From Terriglobales bacterium (lineage in GTDB: Bacteria > Acidobacteriota > Terriglobia > Terriglobales > Acidobacteriaceae), in contig JAICXB010000030.1 of NCBI GenBank assembly GCA_025980765.1, forward strand, positions 1 through 51,083: 51,083 nt of DNA. Reading direction: 5' to 3'. The translations under genes were made by a program, and so were the position numbers. Shown here in pieces: positions 1 to 8,995 of this stretch. The notes beneath the pieces are model-generated. The model did no database searches. It worked only from the letters and a program-made list of their open reading frames with translations, and was not told where the DNA came from. Numbering within the stretch: position 1 is the first letter of the stretch; every line of letters begins with the position of its first letter.

Positions 1-154
1 CGACGGCACCGCAAAGCCCTATCGCGTGCACATGCGCGCAGCATGTCTGGGCAATCTTCAAGCGCTGGAAAAAATGTGCGTAGGCCGAATGATCGCCGAC
101 GTGGTCGCCGCGATTGGAAGCATTGATATTGTGCTGGGAGAAATTGATCGGTAG
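1..154 (+). CDS. nuoD: NADH-quinone oxidoreductase subunit D, C-terminal end (partial)
   Basis: Only the last 50 codons are in the window, read from base 2 to a TAG at 152-154. The protein ends in GEIDR, the usual C-terminus of the 49-kDa subunit of complex I (NuoD), which shapes the quinone-binding cavity together with NuoB and NuoH. The segment [16 protein letters not shown] and the following [19 protein letters not shown] are typical of the family. It is followed by nuoE, nuoF and nuoG in the standard order, which supports the call. The start lies outside the window. Confidence 0.93.
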   Translation, partial: DGTAKPYRVHMRAACLGNLQALEKMCVGRMIADVVAAIGSIDIVLGEIDR

Positions 155-190
155 CGATTGAGTAATTGAGAAATTGGGTAATTGAGTAAT
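155..190 (+). repeat. Left arm of AT-rich inverted repeat framing the four-helix-bundle gene
   Basis: This arm is built from overlapping copies of TAATTGAG-like octamers (ATTGAGTAATTGAGAAATTG and so on). It begins directly after the nuoD stop. Its inverted partner is at 574-607. The same sequence family occurs as gene-less head-to-head palindromes at 2438-2528, 30742-30825, 34919-35016 and, in decayed form, about 46980-47080. Confidence 0.85.
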
Positions 191-201
191 TATGGCTCTA
201 C

Positions 202-573
202 ATGGGCGATTGTCAGAACAGGCCAGAAGAGTTCAGAAATCGAACCAAGCAATTCGCGTTACGCATTGTGCGTCTTTTCCGTTCGCTTCCGCGGAATCCT
301 GACGCTCAGGTTATGGGGAAGCAGTTGCTTCGATGCGGCACTTCGGTCGCGGCGAATTACCGTGCCGTCTGCCGGGCACGTTCAAAAGCAGAATTCATTG
401 CACGAATTGGGATTGTTGTAGAAGAAGCCGATGAGTCGGTGTTCTGGTTGGAAATGCTCGGCGAAACGAACATAGTTTCTTCGTCACGCATTGCCGACCT
501 GCTAAAGGAAGCACAGGAATTGACAGCAGTATTCACGAAATCCCAGATGACGGCGAAAGAGCCGGAGAGATGA
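202..573 (+). CDS. Four-helix-bundle protein (S23 / 23S rRNA intervening-sequence protein family)
   Basis: A 123-residue protein. The segments RTKQFALRIVRLFRSLPRN, GTSVAANYRAVCRARSKAEF and VVEEADESVFWLEML match the conserved pattern of the S23/IVP four-helix-bundle family (first found in 23S rRNA intervening sequences; structurally related to the Avd accessory protein of diversity-generating retroelements). The biochemical function of stand-alone members is unknown. ATG 202 is the only in-frame start after a TAA at 187-189. The gene fills the space between two inverted AT-rich arms (155-190 and 574-607), and its TGA abuts the right arm. It sits inside the nuo operon between nuoD and nuoE, in the same direction, where no gene is normally found, so it is probably an insertion. 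Confidence 0.85.
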   Translation: MGDCQNRPEEFRNRTKQFALRIVRLFRSLPRNPDAQVMGKQLLRCGTSVAANYRAVCRARSKAEFIARIGIVVEEADESVFWLEMLGETNIVSSSRIADLLKEAQELTAVFTKSQMTAKEPER

Positions 574-607
574 CAATTACCCAATTACTCAATTTCTCAA
601 TTACTCA
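574..607 (-). repeat. Right arm of AT-rich inverted repeat, abutting the nuoE start
   Basis: This is the inverted partner of 155-190 (CAATTACCCAATTACTCAAT, then TTCTCAATTACTCA). It starts at the base after the stop codon of the four-helix-bundle gene and ends at the base before the nuoE ATG. As a result nuoE has no recognisable Shine-Dalgarno sequence. Confidence 0.85.
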
Positions 608-1090
608 ATGAGATTCTCTGAAGAGCTCGAAGCCCGCTTTGCCCGCCTCGCCTCCCAGTATCCCTGGAAGCGGTCGGCGCTGATTCCTATGCTGCTGTAT
701 GCGCAGGACGAGGTCGGATACATTACCGACGAAGTCGTCTCCGACATTGCCCATCGGCTGGAATTGAGCGAACTCGATGTTCGCAACGTGATCAGCTACT
801 ATTCGCTGCTGCGCACCAAGCCGGCGGGCAAGTACGTGGTCCAGGTGTGTACAAACATCAGTTGCCTGCTGCTTGGGGCCGACGAGTTGTTTGAGCACTG
901 CAAACACCGGCTCGGCGTGGGGCACACGCAGGTCACACCCGATGGAAGGTTCTCTTTGGAAGAAGTGGAGTGCATCGGCGCGTGTAGTTGGGCGCCGGCG
1001 ATTCAGGTGAACTACGACTTTCACCTCGACGTTACGCCGGAGAAGATGGACAAGGTTCTCGACCAGTACGCAACCAAGGCGCAAGCGTGA
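608..1090 (+). CDS. nuoE: NADH-quinone oxidoreductase subunit E
   Basis: A 160-residue 24-kDa subunit of the NADH-dehydrogenase module, with a thioredoxin-like fold carrying the [2Fe-2S] cluster N1a. The four ligands are visible as C81 and C86 (VCTNISC) and C122 and C126 (VECIGAC). The N-terminal helical region, with YPWKRSALIPMLLYAQDEVG, is typical. The start at 608 is taken because the ORF is full length from there, although the preceding bases are the arm of an AT-rich repeat rather than a ribosome-binding site. The stop overlaps the GTG start of nuoF by four bases (GTGA), indicating translational coupling. Confidence 0.95.
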   Translation: MRFSEELEARFARLASQYPWKRSALIPMLLYAQDEVGYITDEVVSDIAHRLELSELDVRNVISYYSLLRTKPAGKYVVQVCTNISCLLLGADELFEHCKHRLGVGHTQVTPDGRFSLEEVECIGACSWAPAIQVNYDFHLDVTPEKMDKVLDQYATKAQA

Positions 1091-2427
1091 AAACCATTCT
1101 CACTCCGACTCCGCTGGTCTCGCATCCGGATGAGGTGCGCATTGTCTCCAAGCGCTTTGGCCAGGGCGCAACCAGTATCGATCGGTACATCGAACTGGAC
1201 GGCTACAAGGCGGCACGCAAAGCTCTGGAGATGCAGCCCGAGGACATCATCAATGAGGTCAAAGTCTCGGCGCTTCGGGGGCGCGGTGGCGCCGGATTCC
1301 CCACGGGCATGAAGTGGTCATTCATTCCCAAACAGTCAGACGCGGACAAGTACATCCTGGTAAACGGCGACGAGAGCGAGCCGGCTACTTGCAAGGATCG
1401 GCTGATCGTCGAGTACGATCCGCACTCCGTCATTGAAGGCACAATCATCGCGGGTCTCGCCGTGGGCGCCAAGCTGGGCTTCATCTATCTACGCGGCGAG
1501 TATCGCTACCTGCTGGAGATCGTGGAGCGTGCGGTAGCGGACGCCTACGCCAAGGGCTTCTTGGGCAAGAACATCTTCGGCAGCAATCGCGAATTCAACA
1601 TCATTACCCAGACTGGCGCGGGAGCCTACGAAGTAGGCGAAGAGTCGGCGCTCATGGAATCGCTTGAGGGCAAACGCGGACTGCCGCGGCTCAAGCCTCC
1701 CTTTCCTGCGATCAAAGGTCTTTACGGCGGCCCAACTGTCATCAACAACGTCGAAACCATCGCTTCCATACCGCCGATCATTATTAATGGCGGCAAATGG
1801 TTCGCAAGTTTCGGACCGGAGAAGAACGGCGGTGCGCGCCTCACGTGTCTCAGCGGCCACTTCAACAAGCCCGGCGTGTATGAGCTGCCGTTAGGCTATC
1901 CCGCGAAGAAGCTGATCTACGATGTCGGCGGCGGCATCCCGAAAGGCCGCTCACTGAAAGCGATGGTCCCCGGCGGCTCCTCGACGTTCCTCCTGACGCG
2001 CGAGGAGGCCGAATCGGCCAGCATGGATTACGATTGGTTCGCCAAACGCGGTGAGTTCCTCGGTTCCGGCGGCGTAGTCGCCATCGACGATCAAACCTGT
2101 ATGGTGAGAATGGCGCTGTGCATCATGAAGTTTTATCAGCACGAGAGCTGCGGCTGGTGTATCCCCTGCCGCGAAGGCACTGACTGGCTGAAGAAGACGC
2201 TCATGCGCTTTCACGCCGGTGGCGGCATGGAAAAAGACATTGACCAGATGCTGTACCTCGCGGAGAACATGGCAGGACGAACCTTCTGCGCGCTTGGCGA
2301 TGCCGCCGCCTTCCCGACTATTTCGATCGTCAAGAAATGGCGCGACGATTTCGAGATGCACCTCGACGGCAAGCCGTGTCCGTTTGAGAAGAAGGGCGCG
2401 AGGGAACGAGATCTCGCAGTTGTATAA
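1087..2427 (+). CDS. nuoF: NADH-quinone oxidoreductase subunit F
   Basis: A 446-residue 51-kDa subunit that oxidises NADH with FMN and passes electrons to the [4Fe-4S] cluster N3. The glycine-rich loop GRGGAGFPTGMKW (residues 65-77) and the region NGDESEPATCKDR are the NADH/FMN-binding elements. The cluster ligands are C355, C358 and C361 (ESCGWCIPCREG) and C401 (RTFCALGD). I chose the GTG at 1087, which overlaps the nuoE stop. A longer reading from 988 would add 33 residues that lie entirely in nuoE and resemble nothing. Confidence 0.95.
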   Translation: MKTILTPTPLVSHPDEVRIVSKRFGQGATSIDRYIELDGYKAARKALEMQPEDIINEVKVSALRGRGGAGFPTGMKWSFIPKQSDADKYILVNGDESEPATCKDRLIVEYDPHSVIEGTIIAGLAVGAKLGFIYLRGEYRYLLEIVERAVADAYAKGFLGKNIFGSNREFNIITQTGAGAYEVGEESALMESLEGKRGLPRLKPPFPAIKGLYGGPTVINNVETIASIPPIIINGGKWFASFGPEKNGGARLTCLSGHFNKPGVYELPLGYPAKKLIYDVGGGIPKGRSLKAMVPGGSSTFLLTREEAESASMDYDWFAKRGEFLGSGGVVAIDDQTCMVRMALCIMKFYQHESCGWCIPCREGTDWLKKTLMRFHAGGGMEKDIDQMLYLAENMAGRTFCALGDAAAFPTISIVKKWRDDFEMHLDGKPCPFEKKGARERDLAVV

Positions 2428-2437
2428 GCGAGGAAGT

Positions 2438-2528
2438 TGAATTTCGAAATTTCGTAATCGGGTAATTTCGTAATTTGAACAGGTTTTCAAATTACCCGAT
2501 TTCGAAATTACGAAATTACAAAATTCTC
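2438..2528. repeat. AT-rich head-to-head palindrome between nuoF and nuoG (no gene inside)
   Basis: Left arm GAATTTCGAAATTTCGTAAT... and right arm ...TTCGAAATTACGAAATTAC are imperfect inverted copies around GAACAGGTTTTC. It belongs to the same family as the arms at 155-190 and 574-607. It ends one base before the nuoG ATG, so nuoG also lacks a visible ribosome-binding site. Confidence 0.85.
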
Positions 2529-2529
2529 A

Positions 2530-4887
2530 ATGGCTGATGTAAATATCACTGTCGACGGAAAGAAAGTTTCCGCCCCTGCGGGCACACTCCTGATTGAGGC
2601 CTGCAAGAGCGCTGGGATCGAGGTGCCGGCATTCTGCTACTACCCGGGACTTTCGGTGCAAGGGGCTTGCCGCATGTGCCTGGTGCGCATCGAGAAGATG
2701 CCGAAGCTGCAGACCGCGTGCACGGTTCCGGTTGCGGAAGGAATGGTTGTCACTACCAACAGCGAGGAGATCGTTCAAGCGCGAAAAGCCACGGTCGAAA
2801 TTCTCCTCGGCAATCATCCCCTGGATTGTCCGGTGTGCGACGCCGGCGGCGAATGCGAGCTCCAGGATATGACTTTCCGCTACGGCGCTGCCGAATCCAA
2901 GTACATGGAAGCCAAGCAGCATCGGGAAGAGCAGCAGTGGTCGCCGGTAGTGTACTTCGACCGTCCGCGCTGCATCCTCTGCTATCGCTGTGTGCGCGTC
3001 TGCGGCGAGGGCATGGACGTGTGGGCCTTGGGGGTGCAGAACCGGGGCGTCACGTCGATCATTGCTCCCAACAAGCAGGACCATCTCGAGTGCGAAGAGT
3101 GCGGCATGTGCATCGATATCTGCCCCGTGGGCGCACTCACCTCGGGCGCATACCGCTACAAGACGCGACCGTGGGAGATGAACCATGTCGGCACCATCTG
3201 CACCCATTGCGGAGACGGCTGCAAGACGACGCTCGGAGTCCGCCGATCCAAAGGCGGAATGGAGATCGTGCGCGGCGACAATCGTGACAAGAGCGGAATC
3301 AACGGCGATTTTCTTTGTATCAAGGGCCGCTACGGCTTCGATTTTTCCCACCACGAAGACCGCCTGACGCAGCCTCTAGTTCGTCAGGATGGAAAGCTCA
3401 CGCCAGTTTCCTGGGAGCAGGCGCTCGCTCACGTTGCCGATCGCCTCAAACAAGTGCGAGATGCGCAGGGCGGCAGCGCGATTGGCGTAATCGGCTCCAA
3501 TCGCACTACCAACGAAGAAAATTATCTGCTGCAGAAGTTCGCGCGCTCGGTGCTGGGCACCAACAACATCGACCATCACCGCACCGCCGATTATCCGGCA
3601 TTCGCCAAAGCAATCGCGGGAAAGCAGAATGCCACCGCCACTCTGCGCGAGACCATGACCGCGCCCGCGGTGCTGCTCATCGGCAACGATCCCACCGAAC
3701 AGCATCCCCTGCTGGCGTGGAATCTGCGCACCAATCACCGCGTTCACAATGGCCGGTTGTATATCGTTAACTCGCGCGAAATAAAACTGCGCCGCCAGGC
3801 GCGTGCTTTCGCCCATGTTCCAGAGGCGGGAGGCGAGAGCGCGATGGTGCGGTATTTGGCTGGCGAGGAGAACTACGCATCCCAAATCGAAACTGCCGGA
3901 TTCAATCGGGATGCCATGCGCAGCTTCCGCGATGCGGTGAAGGCGGAGCAGGGACTCGTCATCATCTTCGGTTCCGAACTGCGCGGCGACGATGTTCAGG
4001 CGCTGGTCCGCTTCGGCGCCGGCATTGGCGCGAAGTTCGTCTGCCTGGGAGATTATGCCAACTCCCGCGGCGCCGCCGACATGGGTCTTTATCCCGATCT
4101 GCTGCCTGGCTACACCGACTTGGCGCGCGGCTCTGGTTTTGCGCAGGAATATGGATCCGTGCCGCAGCAGCCGGGGATGGATATCGTCAGCATGTTCGCG
4201 GCAGCGCAATCGGGCCGTTTGGGCGCGCTCTATGTAGTCGGATCGAATCCTGTGGCGCGCTACAACATCGATCCTGCCGCGCTGAAGAACACCTTTGTCG
4301 TGGTGCAGGACATGTTCCTGACCGAAACTGCCACTACCGCTGAAGTCGTGTTGCCCGCGGCCAATGCCTACGAGAAGTCCGGCAGCTTTACCAACACGTT
4401 TGGCGATCTACAACTGCTCAAGAAGGCTGGAGATCTGGCGGGCGTTCGCAGCGATTTCGAACTCATCGTTCGTATCGCCGACCGCATGGGTGCTGACATC
4501 CGCAAGCTCGTTCCCTTCGGCAAAGGCGTACGTGCCGATATGGGCCAAAGTCGCGGCGCCCAATCCGGCGAAGCCGATCGGCACATGGTATGGTTGTCGG
4601 CACATAATCTGGAACCGAAGCTCAGTCCATTCGATCCGGAGGCGCTGCTGGACGAGATTGAGCGCCTGGTCCCCGGCTACAACTTTTCTCGTCTGAAGCT
4701 GTTCGCCGGACACGAGGCGCACACTTTCGCTCCGGAGCACAGTTCGGTTGGCCAGCCTTCGGCTCCGGAAACAATTGTGCCGGCCAATGACACGCTGTTT
4801 ACCTCCGGCACGCTGGGCCGATATTCGAATGCGATGAACTCGGTGATAGAAAACCGGCGTGCTCCGGAAGAAATTCCGGCAGATTAG
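2530..4887 (+). CDS. nuoG: NADH-quinone oxidoreductase subunit G
   Basis: A 785-residue 75-kDa subunit. The N-terminal ferredoxin-like domain carries a [2Fe-2S] cluster on C36, C47, C50 and C64. Next comes the His-ligated [4Fe-4S] site H96, C100, C103, C109, then two ferredoxin-type motifs C148/C151/C154/C158 and C188/C191/C194/C198. A further CxxCxxxC set (C224, C227, C231, with C263) corresponds to the N7-type cluster found in some bacterial NuoG proteins. The rest is a molybdopterin-oxidoreductase-like domain (VIGSNRTTNEENYLLQKFAR, VVGSNPVARYN, ETATTAEVVLPAANAYEKSG). The dehydrogenase module is therefore complete with nuoE and nuoF. Confidence 0.95.
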   Translation: MADVNITVDGKKVSAPAGTLLIEACKSAGIEVPAFCYYPGLSVQGACRMCLVRIEKMPKLQTACTVPVAEGMVVTTNSEEIVQARKATVEILLGNHPLDCPVCDAGGECELQDMTFRYGAAESKYMEAKQHREEQQWSPVVYFDRPRCILCYRCVRVCGEGMDVWALGVQNRGVTSIIAPNKQDHLECEECGMCIDICPVGALTSGAYRYKTRPWEMNHVGTICTHCGDGCKTTLGVRRSKGGMEIVRGDNRDKSGINGDFLCIKGRYGFDFSHHEDRLTQPLVRQDGKLTPVSWEQALAHVADRLKQVRDAQGGSAIGVIGSNRTTNEENYLLQKFARSVLGTNNIDHHRTADYPAFAKAIAGKQNATATLRETMTAPAVLLIGNDPTEQHPLLAWNLRTNHRVHNGRLYIVNSREIKLRRQARAFAHVPEAGGESAMVRYLAGEENYASQIETAGFNRDAMRSFRDAVKAEQGLVIIFGSELRGDDVQALVRFGAGIGAKFVCLGDYANSRGAADMGLYPDLLPGYTDLARGSGFAQEYGSVPQQPGMDIVSMFAAAQSGRLGALYVVGSNPVARYNIDPAALKNTFVVVQDMFLTETATTAEVVLPAANAYEKSGSFTNTFGDLQLLKKAGDLAGVRSDFELIVRIADRMGADIRKLVPFGKGVRADMGQSRGAQSGEADRHMVWLSAHNLEPKLSPFDPEALLDEIERLVPGYNFSRLKLFAGHEAHTFAPEHSSVGQPSAPETIVPANDTLFTSGTLGRYSNAMNSVIENRRAPEEIPAD

Positions 4888-4901
4888 GCAAGATCACTGA
4901 T

Positions 4902-4980
4902 AGAGATGCGGCATGCCGCGTCTTGGTCGTAATCGACTCATTGTGGGATTCAAGGCAGAGGCGGGGCATGCCTGCCTCTA
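4902..4980. repeat. Two short GC-rich hairpins of the RAGACGCGGCA/TGCCGCGTCT type
   Basis: AGATGCGGCA/TGCCGCGTCT at 4904-4923 and AGAGGCGGGGCA/TGCCTGCCTCT near 4957-4980 are two closely spaced palindromes in the 122-bp gap between nuoG and nuoH. A third member is the 12-bp hairpin at 36015-36040. They look like a dispersed REP-type element. Since the operon continues past them, I do not call them terminators. Confidence 0.6.
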
Positions 4981-5010
4981 CCGGCGACTCTGTAGTGCAA
5001 GCGAGCGAAC

Positions 5011-6081
5011 TTGAGCCTGACAACCTACATCATCTTCGCAATCATAAAGCTGGCAATCGTACTCTTTGTCCTGCTTACTGCCGTCGCATACATCGTGTTG
5101 CTGGAGCGCAAGGTGGTCGCGCGAATGCAGAACCGCTGGGGACCGAACCGCGTGGGCCCATTCGGTCTGCTGCAACCTCTGGCCGACGGAGCGAAATTCA
5201 TCTTCAAAGAAGATATCATTCCCGATTCGGTCTATAAGCCGCTTTACATTGCCGCGCCGATGATCGCGCTAATCCTCGCCCTTACCTCGATTTCCTTGAT
5301 CCCCTTTGGCGAGAACTGGAAGATTGCCGGCTACCACGTGCCGCTGGAAATCACGGCCTTCTGGAACGGGAATGGCATTCAGGACATCAATATCGGCCTG
5401 CTGATCATTCTGGGCATTACCTCGATTGGGGTATACGGGGTTGCGCTTTCAGGATGGTCATCGAATTCCAAGTATTCCCTCCTGGGCTCGCTGCGGGCCA
5501 GCGCCCAGTTGATGAGCTATGAACTATCGCTGGGACTATCGCTAGTGGGAGTGCTGCTGATTTCCGGCAGCTTGAGCCTGCGGCAAATTGTGGATAGCCA
5601 GGGTGGGTCGATCGTGAATTGGAACTTCTTCGGCCGGCTACAATTCATCGCCTTCTTCATCTACATCATGGCCGCGTACGCTGAAACCAATCGTATTCCC
5701 TTCGATCTCCCCGAAGCCGAAACGGAACTGGTCGCCGGGTATCACACCGAATACAGCTCCATGAAATTCGCCATGTTCTTCATGGCCGAGTACTGCAACA
5801 TGGTCACCGTCGCGTGCCTGGCCACTATCCTTTTCTTTGGAGGTTGGCACAGTCCATTCGAGGCCCTGCATATTGCAGCGCCGGCGCTGTGGATTGCGAT
5901 TTCCCCTGTTTTCTGGTTCGTAGTCAAGGTATTCTTCTTCATCTTTCTGTACATTTGGATTCGCGGCACGCTGCCGCGCTTCCGCTATGACCAACTCATG
6001 GCGTTTGGATGGAAATTTCTGTTGCCGCTTTCCATTGCGAACATTATCGTCACCAGTTTGGTCCTGGCACTGCGTTCTTAG
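5011..6081 (+). CDS. nuoH: NADH-quinone oxidoreductase subunit H
   Basis: A 356-residue membrane subunit with about eight transmembrane segments, linking the quinone chamber to the proton-pumping arm. The conserved loop [20 protein letters not shown] (from about residue 44) and the acidic loop [23 protein letters not shown] (the quinone-site region) are diagnostic. The start is a TTG at 5011; the hydrophobic first helix begins right after it. nuoJ starts 12 bases downstream, so nuoI, normally encoded here, is absent. Confidence 0.94.
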   Translation: MSLTTYIIFAIIKLAIVLFVLLTAVAYIVLLERKVVARMQNRWGPNRVGPFGLLQPLADGAKFIFKEDIIPDSVYKPLYIAAPMIALILALTSISLIPFGENWKIAGYHVPLEITAFWNGNGIQDINIGLLIILGITSIGVYGVALSGWSSNSKYSLLGSLRASAQLMSYELSLGLSLVGVLLISGSLSLRQIVDSQGGSIVNWNFFGRLQFIAFFIYIMAAYAETNRIPFDLPEAETELVAGYHTEYSSMKFAMFFMAEYCNMVTVACLATILFFGGWHSPFEALHIAAPALWIAISPVFWFVVKVFFFIFLYIWIRGTLPRFRYDQLMAFGWKFLLPLSIANIIVTSLVLALRS

Positions 6082-6093
6082 GCCCTACAACTT

Positions 6094-6591
6094 ATGCTTC
6101 ACCAGGTGCTGTTTATCATCTTCGGGGTGGTCTGTGTCGCGGGAGCTCTGAACCTCCTGCTGCAGCGCCATCCTATTAACAGCGCGCTGTCGCTGATTGT
6201 CGTAATGGGCGCACTGGCGCTGCTGTTCCTGCTGCTCGGCGCGGAATTCGTGGCGGCTGTGCAGGTCATCGTCTATGCCGGCGCGGTGATGGTGCTCTTC
6301 GTCTTCGTCATCATGTTGCTGAACGCCGGCGTGGAAGAGCACACACGCGGCAGTCGTGTAGCCATTTTCCTCGGCATTCCCGGCCTCATCGCCTTTTTCA
6401 TATTCATGTGCTGGGCCATCGGATCGAACGGGTCGGCGCTGGGGCAGGCCCGAATCGGCAGCTTCTATGTGCCGACTCAGGAACTCGGCATCGCACTCTT
6501 CCGCGAGTTCCTGCTGCCTTTTGAAGTCACATCGGTGTTGATTCTCATCGCGATCATGGGCGCGGTGGTGCTGGCAAGGAGGGAACGCTGA
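6094..6591 (+). CDS. nuoJ: NADH-quinone oxidoreductase subunit J
   Basis: A 165-residue, five-helix membrane subunit of complex I. It has the typical third-helix region [19 protein letters not shown]. The stop TGA shares its final A with the nuoK ATG at 6591. The gene follows nuoH directly because nuoI is missing from this operon. Confidence 0.93.
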   Translation: MLHQVLFIIFGVVCVAGALNLLLQRHPINSALSLIVVMGALALLFLLLGAEFVAAVQVIVYAGAVMVLFVFVIMLLNAGVEEHTRGSRVAIFLGIPGLIAFFIFMCWAIGSNGSALGQARIGSFYVPTQELGIALFREFLLPFEVTSVLILIAIMGAVVLARRER

Positions 6592-6893
6592 TGGTTCCGC
6601 TCTCCTGGTATCTCACTCTGGGGGCGATTCTTTTCGCCATCGGCGTGGCCGCGTTTCTGGTGAAGCGCAACATCATTACCATCTTCATGTCGATCGAACT
6701 GATGCTGAACGCGGTGAATTTGACTTTCGTGGCCTTCGCCAATCACTGGCATCAGGTGAGTGGACAGGTATTCGTCTTTTTCGTCATGGTCGTAGCCGCC
6801 GCAGAGGCCGCCGTTGGATTGGCCATCATCATTGCCGTATTTCGCACGCGTGAGACTTTGAACGTGGACCAGGTAAACCTGCTGAAACTATGA
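6591..6893 (+). CDS. nuoK: NADH-quinone oxidoreductase subunit K
   Basis: A 100-residue, three-helix antiporter-like subunit (MrpC family). The membrane glutamates required for proton translocation are present: E36 in [11 protein letters not shown] and E72 in [11 protein letters not shown]. It overlaps nuoJ by one base and nuoL by four, so these genes are translationally coupled. Confidence 0.95.
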   Translation: MVPLSWYLTLGAILFAIGVAAFLVKRNIITIFMSIELMLNAVNLTFVAFANHWHQVSGQVFVFFVMVVAAAEAAVGLAIIIAVFRTRETLNVDQVNLLKL

Positions 6894-8995
6894 ATCCGAG
6901 TCCCAATTTCAACCTTTGGCTGATCCCGATTCTGCCGCTCATCGGCTCTGCCATTAACGGCATTTTCGGGAAGCGCTTTGCCCGGAGCCTGGTGGCAACT
7001 GTGGCGCTGGTCTTCAGCGGAGCCGCGTTCGTCTACGCACTGTGGGTCACGGCACAATTCTCAAGTTTGCCGCAGGCTTCGATTCCGCACATCGAACGGC
7101 TCTTTGTCTGGATCCAAGCCGGTAATTTCTCCGTCGATTACGGCTTCTACCTCGACCAACTCTCGCTGGTCATGCTGCTGGTGGTCACCGGCGTGGGCTT
7201 CGTGATCCATATCTACTCCGTCGGATACATGGCCGAGGAGGGCGGCTACTATCGCTTCTTCTCCTATTTGAACCTTTTCCTGTTCTTCATGCTCACCCTG
7301 GTGCTGGCGCACAGCTATCTGCTGATGTTTGTCGGCTGGGAAGGCGTGGGCCTCGCGTCGTATCTACTGATCGGCTTCTTCTTCCTTAAGCAATCGGCTG
7401 CGCAGGCGGGCAAGAAAGCATTCATCACCAACCGGGTTGGAGACTTTGCATTTCTATTGGGAATGTTCCTGCTGATCCGGCAGTTCGGTACTCTCGATTA
7501 CGATAAAGTTTTCCGCGGCATTGCTCCTATGCCGGTAGAGCACAGCCTCGGGTTTCTCACCATTACCGCGCTGCTCATGATGTTTGGCGCTTGTGGTAAG
7601 TCTGCGCAAATTCCTCTTTATGTCTGGCTGCCGGATGCGATGGAAGGCCCGACTCCTGTCTCTGCATTGATCCACGCCGCCACCATGGTCACGGCGGGCG
7701 TGTACATGATCGCCCGTTCCAACTCGCTGTTCATGCATGCTCCGATTGCAATGGGAGTAGTGGCAGTGATCGGCGCGTTGACCGCAATCTTTGCTGCCAG
7801 TATCGGATTGGTGCAAAACGATATCAAGCGCGTGCTCGCCTACTCTACGGTCTCGCAACTCGGGTACATGTTCCTCGCCTGCGGTGTGGCCGCGTTTTCC
7901 GCCGGCATCTTCCATCTGATGACCCACGCATTCTTCAAAGCGCTGCTGTTTCTCGCCGCGGGCTCAGTTATCCATGGATTGGGCGGCGAGCAGGACATGC
8001 GTCACATGGGCGGCCTGCGGAAACTGATTCCCTGGACTTTTTGGACGATGACGGTAGCGACCTTCGCCATCTCCGGCTTCCCTCCCCTGAGCGGATTCTT
8101 CTCAAAGGACGAGATCCTGTGGAAGGCGTTCTCCGACGCGCAGCACGGAAGCTGGATCCTATGGCTCGTGGGCCTGATCACCGCCGGGATGACTTCGTTC
8201 TACATGTTCCGGCTGTGGTTCATGACGTTCTTCGGTGAGCGACGCCAACCGGTGCACGATGCGCATCAGGAGCCAACTGGGGCGGTTCACGCGCCGGGTA
8301 CTGCTCCCGCCGACGTCGGGCACCAATCCGGAGTTGCGCATTCCGCCGCGGCACCTGGACATAGCGCGCACGGGGGCGGCCATGTGCATGAAAGCCCGTG
8401 GATCATGCTGGGGCCACTCGTCGTGCTTGCGATTGGCGCATTTGTGATGGGATGGGTCGGCATTCCCGAAGCGCTGGGCGGGCACAATAACTTCGATCAG
8501 TTCCTCTCGCCGGTTTTCCATACCAGCTCCGAACCTGCGCGCGCACTCGAGAATTTTCCTGCGGAGCCGCAGAAGACGGAAAATGCCGGCGAGGAGAAAG
8601 GCCTCGAACTCGCCCTCGCCGGAACGTCGGTAGGTGTTGCCGTTCTCGGATTCCTGCTAGCTTGGCAATTCTATTATCGGCGTCCGGAACTACCCCAGCG
8701 TATTGCGGCGAGTATGAGTGGCGCCTATCGCACTCTGATCAACAAGTACTGGGTCGACGAAGCATATTATGCGACGCTCATTAATCCCATTGTCGATGGC
8801 TCGCGAACAGTGCTGTGGCGTGGTGTCGATGTCGGCGTGATTGACGCGATGGTGAATGGCGCGGGCACAACCTCCAAAGAAGCTTCGGGGGTGACGCGCA
8901 GAATGCAATCGGGCAGCATTCGGTCTTACGCTGGATGGGTGGCGCTGGGAGCGGCGGCGGTAGTCGCCTTCATGATTTGGGCGGGCACGCGATGA
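6890..8995 (+). CDS. nuoL: NADH-quinone oxidoreductase subunit L
   Basis: A 701-residue proton-pumping antiporter-like subunit. The core motifs [34 protein letters not shown] and the surrounding helices are standard. The C-terminal part contains the region that forms the long lateral helix ([15 protein letters not shown] follows it). Between about residues 446 and 503 there is a hydrophilic His-, Ala- and Gly-rich loop ([26 protein letters not shown]) not needed for the fold. It overlaps nuoK and nuoM by four bases each. Confidence 0.95.
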   Translation: MNPSPNFNLWLIPILPLIGSAINGIFGKRFARSLVATVALVFSGAAFVYALWVTAQFSSLPQASIPHIERLFVWIQAGNFSVDYGFYLDQLSLVMLLVVTGVGFVIHIYSVGYMAEEGGYYRFFSYLNLFLFFMLTLVLAHSYLLMFVGWEGVGLASYLLIGFFFLKQSAAQAGKKAFITNRVGDFAFLLGMFLLIRQFGTLDYDKVFRGIAPMPVEHSLGFLTITALLMMFGACGKSAQIPLYVWLPDAMEGPTPVSALIHAATMVTAGVYMIARSNSLFMHAPIAMGVVAVIGALTAIFAASIGLVQNDIKRVLAYSTVSQLGYMFLACGVAAFSAGIFHLMTHAFFKALLFLAAGSVIHGLGGEQDMRHMGGLRKLIPWTFWTMTVATFAISGFPPLSGFFSKDEILWKAFSDAQHGSWILWLVGLITAGMTSFYMFRLWFMTFFGERRQPVHDAHQEPTGAVHAPGTAPADVGHQSGVAHSAAAPGHSAHGGGHVHESPWIMLGPLVVLAIGAFVMGWVGIPEALGGHNNFDQFLSPVFHTSSEPARALENFPAEPQKTENAGEEKGLELALAGTSVGVAVLGFLLAWQFYYRRPELPQRIAASMSGAYRTLINKYWVDEAYYATLINPIVDGSRTVLWRGVDVGVIDAMVNGAGTTSKEASGVTRRMQSGSIRSYAGWVALGAAAVVAFMIWAGTR

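Noticed and set aside
202..573. 23S rRNA intervening sequence
   Set aside because: The protein belongs to the family named after such sequences, but there is no rRNA here; the gene is inside the nuo operon.
988..1086. Longer NuoF start inside nuoE
   Set aside because: The added 33 residues lie wholly in nuoE and match no NuoF. The GTG at 1087 overlaps the nuoE stop in the usual coupled way.
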